Source: Tsukamurella tyrosinosolvens | GTDB taxonomy: Bacteria > Actinomycetota > Actinomycetes > Mycobacteriales > Mycobacteriaceae | NCBI RefSeq assembly: GCF_900104775.1 | Contig: NZ_FNSA01000003.1 | Location: 558,001-622,000 of the forward strand | Reading direction: 5' to 3' | DNA: 64,000 nt | Shown: in pieces, positions 37,008 through 45,685 of the stretch | Position numbering within the stretch: the stretch's first letter is position 1 | Layout: the number at the start of each line of letters is the position of its first letter | Program-made: the position numbers and the translations under genes | Notes under the pieces: generated by a model | Databases searched by the model: none | What the model saw: only the letters and a program-made list of their open reading frames with translations | What the model was told of the DNA's origin: nothing

Positions 37008-37418
37008 TCAGGACGGGGCGAAGCTGAGCGTGGCGGCGCGGTTCTTGGCCCGGGGCGCGGTGTAGTAGACGTCCACCGTCTGTCCGGGGAGCACGCGGAC
37101 GGGCAGGTACTGCCAGGTGAAGGTGACCTTGTCCGTGTTGCAGGCGACGCGTAGCAATCGATCGCCCGCCTCCACCGTCAGCGTGTTCGTCCGCCACATC
37201 GTCGCCAGCGGCCACTGCTTGACGAGGCCGTCCACGGTGGCCCAGACCTCCGGGCCGTTACCGCCCAGGTTGATGAGATCCGTCGGGTCGCGGGTCCAGA
37301 GGAAGTCGACGATCCGCTCCACTCGGTCGAATCGCTGCCAGAACCCGCGTCGACCCCGCTGGCAGTGGAGCCGGATCTGGCCCGTCGGGTGCCCGGTGTT
37401 CGTCCGCTGTGGATGCAC
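37008..37418 (-). CDS. Hypothetical protein, possibly a C-terminal remnant
   Basis: 136 residues from the GTG at 37418. The C-terminal 80 residues are strand-rich (TLTVEAGDRLLRVACNT, VRVLPGQTVDVYYTAP) like an Ig-type domain at the end of larger actinobacterial surface proteins. The N-terminal 55 residues are Arg-rich. The frame stays open upstream into the aldo/keto reductase gene but encodes nothing recognisable there, and no ribosome site is clear, so this may be the tail of a truncated gene. Confidence 0.5.
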   Translation of the reverse strand: MHPQRTNTGHPTGQIRLHCQRGRRGFWQRFDRVERIVDFLWTRDPTDLINLGGNGPEVWATVDGLVKQWPLATMWRTNTLTVEAGDRLLRVACNTDKVTFTWQYLPVRVLPGQTVDVYYTAPRAKNRAATLSFAPS

Positions 37419-37513
37419 CGCTTCCTCCTGGATCCCGGCGAGGAATCTCCTTGCCGGAACCCAGGATCGGTGCCGTCCCTTGGCGTGGACTTGCCGGACG
37501 GTTGGTGCTGCCG

Positions 37514-38497
37514 TCAGCGCCGCCGTAGCAGGCGCTCCGGGTAGCGCTCGCCGACGGCGGAGAGCGCGGTGAGCTCCGCGACCTGCGCTGCGGTCAGCGT
37601 CACCGTCGCGGCGCCGAGGTTGTCTCCGAGGTGCTTCCGCCGGGTGGTGCCGGGGATCGGGACGATGTCGTCGCCCTGCGCCAGCACCCAGGCGAGCGCG
37701 ACCTGCGCGGCGGTCACCTGCGCACCGTCGGAACTGAGATCCGCTGCGATGGCGTCGATCCGGTCGACGAGTCGCAGGTTCGCCTCGAGGTTCTCGCCCT
37801 GCCAGCGCGGGATCGACTGGCGGAAGTCGTCGCCGCCCAGCGCCGCGGCGACGGCCTTGCGGTCGGCCGTGAGCAGGCCCCGGCCGAGCGGGCTGAACGG
37901 CACCAGGCCGGCGCCCACCTCGCGCGCGGCCTGCAGCGGACCGTCCTCGACGTCCCGGGTGAAGATCGAGTACTCGGACTGCAGTGCCGCGATCGGGTGC
38001 ACGGCGGCGGCCTTGCGGATGTCCTCCGCGGTGGCCTCGGACAGCCCCAGCGCCCGGACCTTGCCCGCCGCAACCTGCTCGGCCATCGCGCCCACGGTCT
38101 CCTCGACGGGGACCTGCGGGTCGACGCGGTGCAGGTAGTAGAGGTCGATCACGTCGACGCCGAGGCGGCGCAGCGAGCCGTCGACGCACCCCGCCACGCG
38201 TTCCGGGCGGCCGTCGAGGCCGACGGGCTTGGCGTTCTCGTCGTTGACGAAACCGAACTTGGTGGCGAGCACGATCTCGTCGCGGTGGGCCTGCACGAAG
38301 GGGGCGAGGAACTCCTCGTTGGCGCCGTTGCCGTACATGTCGGCGGTGTCGTAGAGCGTCACGCCGGCGGCGAGCGCGGCCTCCAGGGTGGCGCGGGCCT
38401 CGTCGGGGTCGGCGGTGCCGTAAGCATGGCTCATGCCCATGCAGCCGAGGCCGAGGGCGGAGACGCGCAGGTCGCCGAGGGTGCGGGTGGGGATCAT
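37514..38497 (-). CDS. Aldo/keto reductase
   Basis: 327 residues, TIM barrel, NADPH-dependent. LGLGCMGMSHAYG at the start, catalytic tetrad in YDTADMYGNG (Asp, Tyr), LATKFG (Lys) and YYLHRVDP (His), cofactor motif IPIPGTTRRKHL region near the C-terminus. Lies 1 bp after the merR gene; the MerR protein probably induces this operon in response to the reductase substrate. Confidence 0.92.
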   Translation of the reverse strand: MIPTRTLGDLRVSALGLGCMGMSHAYGTADPDEARATLEAALAAGVTLYDTADMYGNGANEEFLAPFVQAHRDEIVLATKFGFVNDENAKPVGLDGRPERVAGCVDGSLRRLGVDVIDLYYLHRVDPQVPVEETVGAMAEQVAAGKVRALGLSEATAEDIRKAAAVHPIAALQSEYSIFTRDVEDGPLQAAREVGAGLVPFSPLGRGLLTADRKAVAAALGGDDFRQSIPRWQGENLEANLRLVDRIDAIAADLSSDGAQVTAAQVALAWVLAQGDDIVPIPGTTRRKHLGDNLGAATVTLTAAQVAELTALSAVGERYPERLLRRR

Positions 38498-38498
38498 G

Positions 38499-39020
38499 TC
38501 AGTCCTCCGGGTCGAGTTTGTCGGGTGAGACGGTGCCCGGCGCCCCGCCGGGGCCGCCGGGGGCGGTGCAGTCGCCGAGCGCGCCGCCGTAGGTCGCGAT
38601 CTTGTAGTCGATGACCGCGAGCGAGTACTGCAGTTCCTCGATCTGCGCGGCCGTGCGGGCGCGGTGCGCCTTGAGGAGCGCGAGCCGGGCGGGGACCGTC
38701 GCGTCTCCGCCGTCCACGAGGTGCACGTACTCCGTGATGTCCGCGATCGGCATGCCGGACAGGCGGAGCCGGGTCAGGAAGATGACCCGCGCGATCGCCT
38801 GCGGGCCGTACCGGCGGTGCCCTGCGCCGTCGCGGTCGACGGTGACGAGCCCGACCCGTTCGTAGTAGCGCAGCGTGTGGCCCGAGACGCCCACCAGCTC
38901 CGCCAGTTCGGCGACGGTGAGCGGCCCCTCCTGGGCCGGTCCGGCGAGGATCTCCGCCGCGCTGGGCAGCGGCCCGCGCGAGCGGACGATGGATGCGAGT
39001 TCTTCCGTGCGTGCGACCAC
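38499..39020 (-). CDS. MerR family transcriptional regulator
   Basis: 173 residues. An unusual N-terminal extension of about 32 residues precedes the MerR HTH (LTVAELAELVGVSGHTLRYY, ERVGLV, GHRRYGPQAIARV), followed by a dimerisation coiled coil (ARLALLKAHRARTAAQIEEL). GTG start. Its promoter has the classic MerR arrangement at 39028-39058. A downstream start at the HTH itself cannot be excluded. Confidence 0.88.
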   Translation of the reverse strand: MVARTEELASIVRSRGPLPSAAEILAGPAQEGPLTVAELAELVGVSGHTLRYYERVGLVTVDRDGAGHRRYGPQAIARVIFLTRLRLSGMPIADITEYVHLVDGGDATVPARLALLKAHRARTAAQIEELQYSLAVIDYKIATYGGALGDCTAPGGPGGAPGTVSPDKLDPED

Positions 39021-39027
39021 GTGAGCA

Positions 39028-39058
39028 ACGCTAGGCCTTCGAGCGCACTCGAAGTCAA
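39028..39058 (-). promoter_or_regulatory. MerR-type promoter with 19-bp spacer and dyad
   Basis: On the minus strand TTGACT (39053-39058) and TAGCGT (39028-39033) are separated by 19 bp, longer than the usual 17. CTTCGAG and CTCGAAG arms (7-4-7, perfect, 39037-39054) occupy the spacer. This is the geometry that MerR activators untwist. Confidence 0.75.
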
Positions 39059-39094
39059 CACCGTTCCCGCGATGCCCGCGTCACCAGCGACGCG

Positions 39095-39679
39095 TCAGTC
39101 CCTGTCGGGCGTCCACGGCTGGACGAAGCCCAGGTCTCCCAGGCCCTCCGCGGCGGCGATGAGCGGGTAGCCGGTGGCACCGTCGATCTCCTCGCGGAGG
39201 ATGTCGGCGTGGCCGGCGTGACGGGCCACCTCCTCGATGACGTGCAGCAGGATCCAGCGGACTGTCCACCCCTCGAATCCGTCCGGGAACCACGGCGCGG
39301 GACGCGCGGGGGCGACCGCGTCGAGGTCCGCGGTGTCCGCGACGGCCAGGGCGCGCGCGGTGGCGGCGTCGTGGGCCGCGAGCAGGGAGGCGAGGGTTTC
39401 ATCCTCACGGACCCGGAAGTCGTCGCCCTCGGCCATGGCGTCCAGCCGAGGGTCGGAGAACAGCTCCGGCGCCGCCTCGGCCCGCGCGGACCAGGCGTTC
39501 ACGGTGAGCGTGACGTGCTTGAGCAGCCCTCCTACGGTGAGCGTGCTGCGGGCGGGGGAGAGGCGGATCTGCGCCTCCGTGAGACCGAACGCGGTGTGCC
39601 GCAGGCCGTCGAGCTGCTGCGCGAGGAAACCGCGGAGGCCCGCGCGCTCGGAATCGGCCGGTGGTGCCATGAAGGGCAT
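39095..39679 (-). CDS. DinB family protein (DUF664)
   Basis: 194 residues, four-helix bundle. Metal-ligand histidines are in LLKHVTLTVNAW, and EEVARHAGHADILREEIDG near the C-terminus. Related to mycothiol- or bacillithiol-dependent transferases of the DinB/MDMPI type; with mshA in the genome, mycothiol use is plausible. ATG after AGGAGAT. Confidence 0.85.
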   Translation of the reverse strand: MPFMAPPADSERAGLRGFLAQQLDGLRHTAFGLTEAQIRLSPARSTLTVGGLLKHVTLTVNAWSARAEAAPELFSDPRLDAMAEGDDFRVREDETLASLLAAHDAATARALAVADTADLDAVAPARPAPWFPDGFEGWTVRWILLHVIEEVARHAGHADILREEIDGATGYPLIAAAEGLGDLGFVQPWTPDRD

Positions 39680-39805
39680 GAGGATCTCCTAGCTGATGGT
39701 GCGGATGAGTGCAGTGAACCGTGTGCCACTGACAGGGATCGCCGGTGCACGATGTCGCCCTGGAAAAGTGGTGTCAAGACCCATCTTCGTTCGAAAATGG
39801 CTTCG

Positions 39806-39811
39806 TAGAAT
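39806..39811 (+). promoter_or_regulatory. Putative -10 (TAGAAT) for the HNH gene
   Basis: TANNNT hexamer 7 nt before the ATG at 39819; leaderless candidate. Confidence 0.5.
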
Positions 39812-39818
39812 AGAAGAC

Positions 39819-41567
39819 ATGAGCTATTCGGATGACGCATTCACACTGGGCAGGCGGGTGTGCACCCCTCTGCCGCGAGTGTTCGATGGTGCGGTGTCCG
39901 GGCTCAGCGCGGCGGGTGCGTTGACTCGCCTGCGGGTGTTGACCGCCGAGCAGAACCGGCTGGAGGCGGAACGGTCGGCCGTGCTGACCAGGCTCTACGA
40001 GCTGCGTGATGACGCCCGTCGGGTGCGGGAGGAGTCGTCGCGCCGGTTCGTGGACGACTGGGACGAGTTGGTCGCGGAGGTCGGTGCCGCGCTGGGCACG
40101 GGTCGCACGGCCGCGGCGTCGGCGGTGCATCGTGGACTGGATCTGCGGGAGCGGTGCCCGCGCCTGTTCGAGTTGTTCGCCGCCGGGACGGTGAGTCCGG
40201 CGGTGGTGCGCGAGGTCCTGCGAGCATCGGCGGCCGTCCTGGACGATCGGGTCGCGGTCGTCTTCGATGCGCGGATCACGGAGTGGTTGGCCGCCCGGAG
40301 CGGGCAGTCGCTGTCGGTGCGGGCGGTGGCGGAGGCGGCGAAGGGCGTCCTGGTCGGGTTGGACCCCGCGGCGGCGCGGGAGACGCCGCCGGCGGAGCCG
40401 CGCGAGCGCGTGGAGTTCCATGCCCGCGCCGACGGGCTGGTCGATCTGGAGGCGGTGATGCCCAAGGATCAGGCGTTGCGGCTGTCCGCGCTGGTCGGCC
40501 CGCTGGCGCAGTCGGTGTGCCGGGCGGACGGCCGCACGATGGGGCAGCGGCAGGTCGCCGCGCTCGTCGCCTTGGCCGAGGGCTACGAGAGCCTGGGCTG
40601 CCGGTGTGGCACGGACGCGTGTGACCTGCGCGAGGCCAGGCCGCGGACCGGTGCGGTGTCGCAGGAGGTTCGGGCGCTGGCGGTGATCGTGCTCAACGAA
40701 TCCGATCTCGCCGATCTCGCTGACGCCGCCGATGTGGACGCAGCCCCACCCGAATCCGACCTGTTCGCGGCCGATTCCGGCGCCGATGCTGACGCGGGCG
40801 ATCCCGACAATGGTGTCGGTGCGGACCGCGGAGCGGTGGTCCTCACGGGGGATCCGGGGATCACGGGCCCGGTCACCGTCGAACAGGCCAGGGAGTTGAT
40901 CGCCGCGACGCGGACGCAGTGGCGGGTGCTCGGCCGCCGCGACCCCGCGACCGGCGAGGTGCACGCCCGCGGCGCCGGAGGGTACCGGCCCACCTGGTAC
41001 CAGCTGCTCGTCATGCGCCTGACCTACGCCACCTGCGTCTTCCCCGGCTGCACCGTGCCCTCCGACCGCTGCCAGGCCGACCACGTCACCGAATACGACC
41101 ACCACCAGCCCGCCGACGGCGGGGCGACGACGGTCGCGGGCGAGGGCACTGCGGGGAACCTCGTGCCGCTGTGCGGCTTCCACCACCGGATCAAAACGGA
41201 AACCGGCTGGCTCTCCGACCTCCTACCGGACGGCACCGTCGAATGGCGGCACCCCGCGGGAGGGGTGCACACCGTCCCACCCGGCACCGCCCGGGAACTC
41301 CTACCGGGGCTCGACCGGATCATCTGGGACGCCCCCGAACCCACGCCACCGAAACTCAAGAACCCCGACGGCCTCGCATCCGCCGCAAAGCGACGCGCGA
41401 AAGCCCGCCGCGCCCTCCGCGCGGAGAACCACCTCCTGCGCGAAGAACACCGCGAACACCGCACCGCCGTGGCGGAGGAACGTGCCCGGGAGCGGGAGCG
41501 CGCCGAGGCGCTCGCCGCCGGATTGGTCTACGACGACACGCAGCCCCTCGCGCCGCCGCCCTTCTGA
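39819..41567 (+). CDS. DUF222/HNH endonuclease-domain protein (13E12 repeat family)
   Basis: 582 residues. N-terminal DUF222 (about 30-300), an acidic Asp/Ala-rich linker (about 305-345), and a C-terminal HNH domain: CVFPGC ... CQADHVTEYDHH ... GNLVPLCGFHHRIK, with both zinc cysteines pairs and the DH/HH catalytic residues intact. A basic coiled tail follows (KRRAKARRALRAENHL). Members occur in many near-identical copies in mycobacterial relatives. No inverted repeats or target duplications were recognised around it. Confidence 0.9.
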   Translation: MSYSDDAFTLGRRVCTPLPRVFDGAVSGLSAAGALTRLRVLTAEQNRLEAERSAVLTRLYELRDDARRVREESSRRFVDDWDELVAEVGAALGTGRTAAASAVHRGLDLRERCPRLFELFAAGTVSPAVVREVLRASAAVLDDRVAVVFDARITEWLAARSGQSLSVRAVAEAAKGVLVGLDPAAARETPPAEPRERVEFHARADGLVDLEAVMPKDQALRLSALVGPLAQSVCRADGRTMGQRQVAALVALAEGYESLGCRCGTDACDLREARPRTGAVSQEVRALAVIVLNESDLADLADAADVDAAPPESDLFAADSGADADAGDPDNGVGADRGAVVLTGDPGITGPVTVEQARELIAATRTQWRVLGRRDPATGEVHARGAGGYRPTWYQLLVMRLTYATCVFPGCTVPSDRCQADHVTEYDHHQPADGGATTVAGEGTAGNLVPLCGFHHRIKTETGWLSDLLPDGTVEWRHPAGGVHTVPPGTARELLPGLDRIIWDAPEPTPPKLKNPDGLASAAKRRAKARRALRAENHLLREEHREHRTAVAEERARERERAEALAAGLVYDDTQPLAPPPF

Positions 41568-41609
41568 GCGACGAAACGGGTTGCCGTGAAAGTCCTGTCG
41601 CGCCGGGGA

Positions 41610-41843
41610 TCAGGTCTGGCCTCCAGGCGGAGGCCTGTGGTCGTTGCTGCCGATGTGGTGACTGGACGGCGGCACGTTTCTCCACTCGTCCTCTTCGTCG
41701 AGCGTCCACTTCCGGAAGCCGGGGGTGAAGCCGCCCGACCACTCACCGCGCTTCTGTCGGCGGCGCACGACGACCATGAGGATGATGGGAACGATCGTGA
41801 CCGCGATGGCGACGACGATGATCACCGCGGCACCTGCATCCAT
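41610..41843 (-). CDS. Small single-helix membrane protein
   Basis: 77 residues. One transmembrane helix (AAVIIVVAIAVTIVPIILMVVV), basic stop-transfer RRRQKR, then an acidic cytoplasmic tail (WTLDEEDEWRN). Downstream of the ABC ATPase by 38 bp on the same strand, so possibly co-transcribed. No family recognised. Confidence 0.65.
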   Translation of the reverse strand: MDAGAAVIIVVAIAVTIVPIILMVVVRRRQKRGEWSGGFTPGFRKWTLDEEDEWRNVPPSSHHIGSNDHRPPPGGQT

Positions 41844-41881
41844 GTCTTCAGTATGGAGCGCTGCCGCCGCGATGCGCTCCG

Positions 41882-42682
41882 TCAGTGGGAGCGCGCCGTC
41901 CAGCGACCGTCCCGCCGCGCGATGGAGATCGGGTGGTCGAAGGCGTGGCTGATCGCGTCGGTGGTCAGCACGTCGTCGACCGCGCCGGCCGCGGTGATCC
42001 GCCCGTCGCGGATCAGCACGGCGTGGGTCGTGGTCACCGGGATCTCCTCGAGGTGGTGGGTCACCAGGATCGAGGCGAGCTCGGGGTGGGCGCGCCGCGC
42101 ACCGTCGACCGTGGTCAGCAGCCGCTCGCGCGCGGCGAGGTCGAGCCCGGTCGCGGGTTCGTCCAACAGCAGGAGGGCCGGATCGCCCATCAGCGCGCGG
42201 GCGATGAGCGCCCGACCCCGCTCGCCCTGGGAGAGCGTCGGCCACCGCGACTCGATGTGGCGCGACATCCCGAGGGTCTCGACGAGCTCGTCCGCCCTGG
42301 TGCGCTGCCCCTCGGTCGGCGCCCAGCGCGGCGGGAACTCCGGCGTGTTCGTCACGCCGGTGATCACCACGTCCCGCACCGTCAGCGGCGCGTCGAGGCG
42401 GTGGCGCGGGTTGACGTGCCCGATGTGCGTGCGCAGCTCGCGCATGTCGACGCGACCGAGGCGCTTGCCGAGCACGTCGACGGTGCCGCGCGTCGGGTGG
42501 GTGACCGCGCCGCACAGGCCGAGCAGCGTCGACTTCCCGGCCCCGTTCGCGCCCAACAGGACCCAGTGCTCGCCCCGGCGTACGGTGAGGGAGACGTCGT
42601 CGAGGAGGTTGCGACCGGTGCGGACCAGGTCCACGTGGTCGATGCTCAGCACGTGCGGATCGTTCGTCGCGGTATCAGTCAC
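41882..42682 (-). CDS. ABC transporter ATP-binding protein
   Basis: 266 residues. Walker A GANGAGKST, signature LSQGERGRALIARAL, Walker B LLLLDEPATGLD, switch VTHHLEEI. The LDDVSLTVRRGEHWVLLG start and the LSQGER signature resemble stand-alone ATPases of the YlmA/ModF group. No permease is adjacent. I chose the GTG at 42682 after GAGAGGTGG. Divergent from tam. Confidence 0.85.
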   Translation of the reverse strand: MTDTATNDPHVLSIDHVDLVRTGRNLLDDVSLTVRRGEHWVLLGANGAGKSTLLGLCGAVTHPTRGTVDVLGKRLGRVDMRELRTHIGHVNPRHRLDAPLTVRDVVITGVTNTPEFPPRWAPTEGQRTRADELVETLGMSRHIESRWPTLSQGERGRALIARALMGDPALLLLDEPATGLDLAARERLLTTVDGARRAHPELASILVTHHLEEIPVTTTHAVLIRDGRITAAGAVDDVLTTDAISHAFDHPISIARRDGRWTARSH

Positions 42683-42718
42683 AGTCCACCTCTCCACTCA
42701 AATTGATTGGATGATTGT

Positions 42719-43492
42719 ATGACTTCCCATCGGTGGGATCCATCCCAGTACCTCCGATACGGCGACGAGCGGACGCGGCCGTTCCTCGACCTGCTCGCCC
42801 GCGTCCCCGGCGACGCGCGCACCGTCGTCGATCTCGGGTGCGGCCCGGGTAACGACGTCGAGCCGCTGCGCGCCCGCTGGCCCGAGGCCGCGATCCACGG
42901 CGTCGACTCCAGCGCGGAGATGATCGACCGCGCCCGTGCCGACGTCGCCGACCCCCGCGCGACCTTCGCGGTCGGCGACGCGGCCGCGTGGCGTCCCGAC
43001 GGCGAGCGTCCCGACGTGATCGTCTCGAACGCCATGTACCAGTGGGTCGATCGGCACATCGACCTCCTCCCCGCCACCGCCGACGGTGCCGCCCGCGCGT
43101 TCGCCTTCCAGGTGCCGGGCAACCAGGACGCGCCCTCGCACGCGCTGCTGTGGCGCCTGGCCGCGGAGTACGGCATCACCGACTTCCGCCGCATCGACGT
43201 GCGTGACCCCGCCGAATACCTCGCGGCGCTGCAGCGCCCCGGCTGGACGGTCGACGTCTGGGAGACCACGTACCTGCACGTCCTGCAGGGGCCCGACGCC
43301 GTCTTCGAATGGGTCTCCGGCACCGGCGCGCGACCCGTGCTCGCGCGGCTCGACGGTGCCGAGCGCGAGGACTTCGTCGCCCGGTACAAGGCGGAGCTGA
43401 ACCTCGCCTATCCACCAAGGGGCTTCGGGACGGTGCTGCCGTTCCGACGGATCTTCGCGGTCGCGAGCCGTGATCAGGCGTCGAGGGCGTAG
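42719..43492 (+). CDS. tam: Trans-aconitate 2-methyltransferase-like protein
   Basis: 257 residues. SAM-binding motif I VVDLGCGPGND; family features WDPSQYLRYGDERTRPFLDLL at the N-terminus, NAMYQWVDRH and YLHVLQGPDAVFEWVSGTGARP. Would methylate trans-aconitate, a toxic by-product of the citric acid cycle. Ends 19 bp inside the convergent lysR gene. Confidence 0.9.
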   Translation: MTSHRWDPSQYLRYGDERTRPFLDLLARVPGDARTVVDLGCGPGNDVEPLRARWPEAAIHGVDSSAEMIDRARADVADPRATFAVGDAAAWRPDGERPDVIVSNAMYQWVDRHIDLLPATADGAARAFAFQVPGNQDAPSHALLWRLAAEYGITDFRRIDVRDPAEYLAALQRPGWTVDVWETTYLHVLQGPDAVFEWVSGTGARPVLARLDGAEREDFVARYKAELNLAYPPRGFGTVLPFRRIFAVASRDQASRA

Positions 43493-44373
43493 TCGCGGAA
43501 CGCGCGCACCGCGCGCGGCAGAGCCGTATCGGGCCGCCAGATCAGGCCCACCTCGCGGGTCGGCGCGGGCCCGGACATGGGCACCAGCACGAGGCCGGGC
43601 GGCCACAGCGGGTCCTCGTCGACGGGCAGCAGCGCCACTCCGAGGCCCGCCGCGACCAGGCCGGCCACGGTGAACGACTCGGAGGATTCGAAAGCGATCC
43701 GGGGCCGGAAACCCGCGGCGGCGCAGCGCTCCTCGAGGATGCGCCGCAGGCCGAACTCCGGGTGCATCGTGATGAAGTCCGCGTCGGCGGCCTCGGAGAG
43801 GTGCACGGACGCGCGCTCCGCGAGCGGGTGCCCCGCGGGCACGGCCAGCGCCAGGCGCTGCACCGCGAGCAACCCGAAGGCGACGGCGCTCGTGGCGGGC
43901 CGCGGCGAGACGATCGCGAGGTCGGCCTCGTCGGCGAGCACCCGCTCGGTGACCGTCCCGGCGGCGAACTGCGACAGCTCGAACGTCACCCGCGGCTCCC
44001 GCTCCCGGAAGCCCGAGACCAACCGCGGCACCAGCGCGACGCCGAAGGAGTGCAGGAACGAGAGTCGGATCGTGCCCTGTGACGGGCTGCGCAGGTCCGC
44101 GATCTGCGCCCGGGCGGCCTCCAGCTCGGCGTGCGCCCGCCGCGCGTGGTCGAGGTAGATCTCGCCGCTCGCGTTGAGGACCAGCCGGCCGTGCCGCCGG
44201 TCGAACAGCGGCGCGCCGATGTCCGCCTCCAGCCGCGCCAGGGTGCGCGAGAGCGTCGGCTGGGTGATCCGCAGCGCCGCCGCCGCGTCGGTCATGTGCT
44301 CGGTCTCGGCGAGCGTGATGAACCGCGCGAGGTCGTCCGACGTGCTCGGAACGGGCCTACCAGCTGCGGTCAT
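43474..44373 (-). CDS. LysR family transcriptional regulator
   Basis: 299 residues. N-terminal winged HTH (FITLAETEHMTDAAAALRIT QPTLSRTLARLE) and C-terminal periplasmic-binding-like ligand domain (GTIRLSFLHSFG, LPVDEDPLWPPGL). Divergent from the MFS gene at 44445 with 71 bp between; such LysR-MFS (YnfM-type) pairs usually have the regulator control the pump. Confidence 0.9.
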   Translation of the reverse strand: MTAAGRPVPSTSDDLARFITLAETEHMTDAAAALRITQPTLSRTLARLEADIGAPLFDRRHGRLVLNASGEIYLDHARRAHAELEAARAQIADLRSPSQGTIRLSFLHSFGVALVPRLVSGFREREPRVTFELSQFAAGTVTERVLADEADLAIVSPRPATSAVAFGLLAVQRLALAVPAGHPLAERASVHLSEAADADFITMHPEFGLRRILEERCAAAGFRPRIAFESSESFTVAGLVAAGLGVALLPVDEDPLWPPGLVLVPMSGPAPTREVGLIWRPDTALPRAVRAFRDYALDA

Positions 44374-44444
44374 GCGTTCTTTCTATCAGGATCGGCAGAT
44401 CCATGCATTTCACACATCGTCGTTTCCGGAGCAGGGTGAGCACC

Positions 44445-45671
44445 ATGACCGCCACCGTCGACAGCATCGGGACCGCGCCGCTCCGGGCCGGGACGCCCGC
44501 GTACCGTCGGACCACCCTGGCGCTGTTCGTGGCGGGCCTGACCACCTTCGGCTCGATGTACTCGACGCAGGCCGTGCTCCCCGAACTGACCCGCGTCTTC
44601 GGCTCGGCGCCCGCCGTGTCCGCGCTCGCGGTCTCCGTCACGACCGGCCTGCTCGCGCTCGCGATCATCCCCGTCAGCGCGCTGTCGGAGCGCTTCGGCC
44701 GGACCCGGGTGATGACCGTGTCGGCCGTCGCCGCCGTCCTGCTCGGCCTGGTGATCCCGCTCGCGCCGACCCTGCCCGTCCTGCTGATACTCCGTGCGCT
44801 GCAGGGGATCGCGCTCGCCGGCGTGCCCGCCGTCGCCATGGCCTACCTGGCCGAGGAGGTGGACGGGCGCGACCTCGGTGGGGCGATGGGGCGGTACGTC
44901 GCCGGCACGACGATCGGCGGGCTGCTCGGCCGCGTCGTGACGGCGGTCGGGCTCGACGTCATGGCCTGGCGCGGCGCCATGGAGGTCTTCGCCGTCGCCG
45001 CGGCGGTGCTCACGGTGGTGATGATCCGCACCCTGCCGGCGTCGCGGTTCCATGTGCCGAAGCCGGTCTCGGTGGGAACGACGGTGCGCGGCATGCTCGG
45101 CCACCTCCGCCGGCCGGAGCTCGCGACGCTGTTCGTCCTCGCCTTCCTGCTCATGGGCGGTTTCGTCAGCGTCTACAACTTCCTCGGATTCCGTTTGCTC
45201 GCAGAGCCCTTCGCGCTCGCACCCGGCGTCGTCGGGCTGGTCTTCCTGATCTACCTCGCGGGCACGTTCTCCTCCGGCGCGGCGGGCAGGCTCGCGGACC
45301 GGGTCGGACGCCGCCGCGTGCTGCTGGCCTCCATCACGACGATGGGTGCGGGCCTGATCGTGACGCTGCCGGATTCGACGCCCGCCGTGCTCGCCGGGAT
45401 GGCCGTCTTCACCGCCGGCTTCTTCGCCGCGCACAGCGTCGCCAGCGGCTGGGTCGGGCGACTCGCCACCGAGCACCGCGCCGAGGCCTCGTCGGGGTAC
45501 CTGTTCTGCTACTACGCCGGCTCGTCGGTGCTCGGGGCGTCGGGCGGGGCGGCGTTCGCGGCGCTCGGATGGACGGGGCTGGTGGTGGCGGTCTCGGTCG
45601 CCGTCGCCGCGGCGTTCGTGCTGGTCGTCGCGGTCCTTCCCGGTTCGGCGAGCGGGTCCGCGGAGCGCTGA
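44445..45671 (+). CDS. MFS transporter (YnfM-like)
   Basis: 408 residues, 12 helices. ALFVAGLTTFGSMYSTQAVLPEL at helix 1 and LSERFGRTRV in loop 2-3 match the YnfM/inner-membrane transport protein group, which exports amino-acid-like or arabinose-like compounds. ATG 44445 preceded by AGGGTG; an in-frame ATG at 44403 lies in the lysR promoter and is unlikely. Confidence 0.85.
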   Translation: MTATVDSIGTAPLRAGTPAYRRTTLALFVAGLTTFGSMYSTQAVLPELTRVFGSAPAVSALAVSVTTGLLALAIIPVSALSERFGRTRVMTVSAVAAVLLGLVIPLAPTLPVLLILRALQGIALAGVPAVAMAYLAEEVDGRDLGGAMGRYVAGTTIGGLLGRVVTAVGLDVMAWRGAMEVFAVAAAVLTVVMIRTLPASRFHVPKPVSVGTTVRGMLGHLRRPELATLFVLAFLLMGGFVSVYNFLGFRLLAEPFALAPGVVGLVFLIYLAGTFSSGAAGRLADRVGRRRVLLASITTMGAGLIVTLPDSTPAVLAGMAVFTAGFFAAHSVASGWVGRLATEHRAEASSGYLFCYYAGSSVLGASGGAAFAALGWTGLVVAVSVAVAAAFVLVVAVLPGSASGSAER

Positions 45672-45672
45672 G

Positions 45673-45678
45673 TAGCGT
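45673..45678 (+). promoter_or_regulatory. Putative -10 (TAGCGT) for LLM gene
   Basis: TANNNT hexamer 7 nt before the ATG at 45686, immediately after the stop of the previous gene; leaderless candidate. Confidence 0.45.
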
Positions 45679-45685
45679 CGACGCC

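Noticed and set aside
39774-41186. Antisense open frame through the HNH gene
   Set aside because: No recognisable domain; the plus strand encodes the DUF222/HNH protein with intact catalytic motifs.
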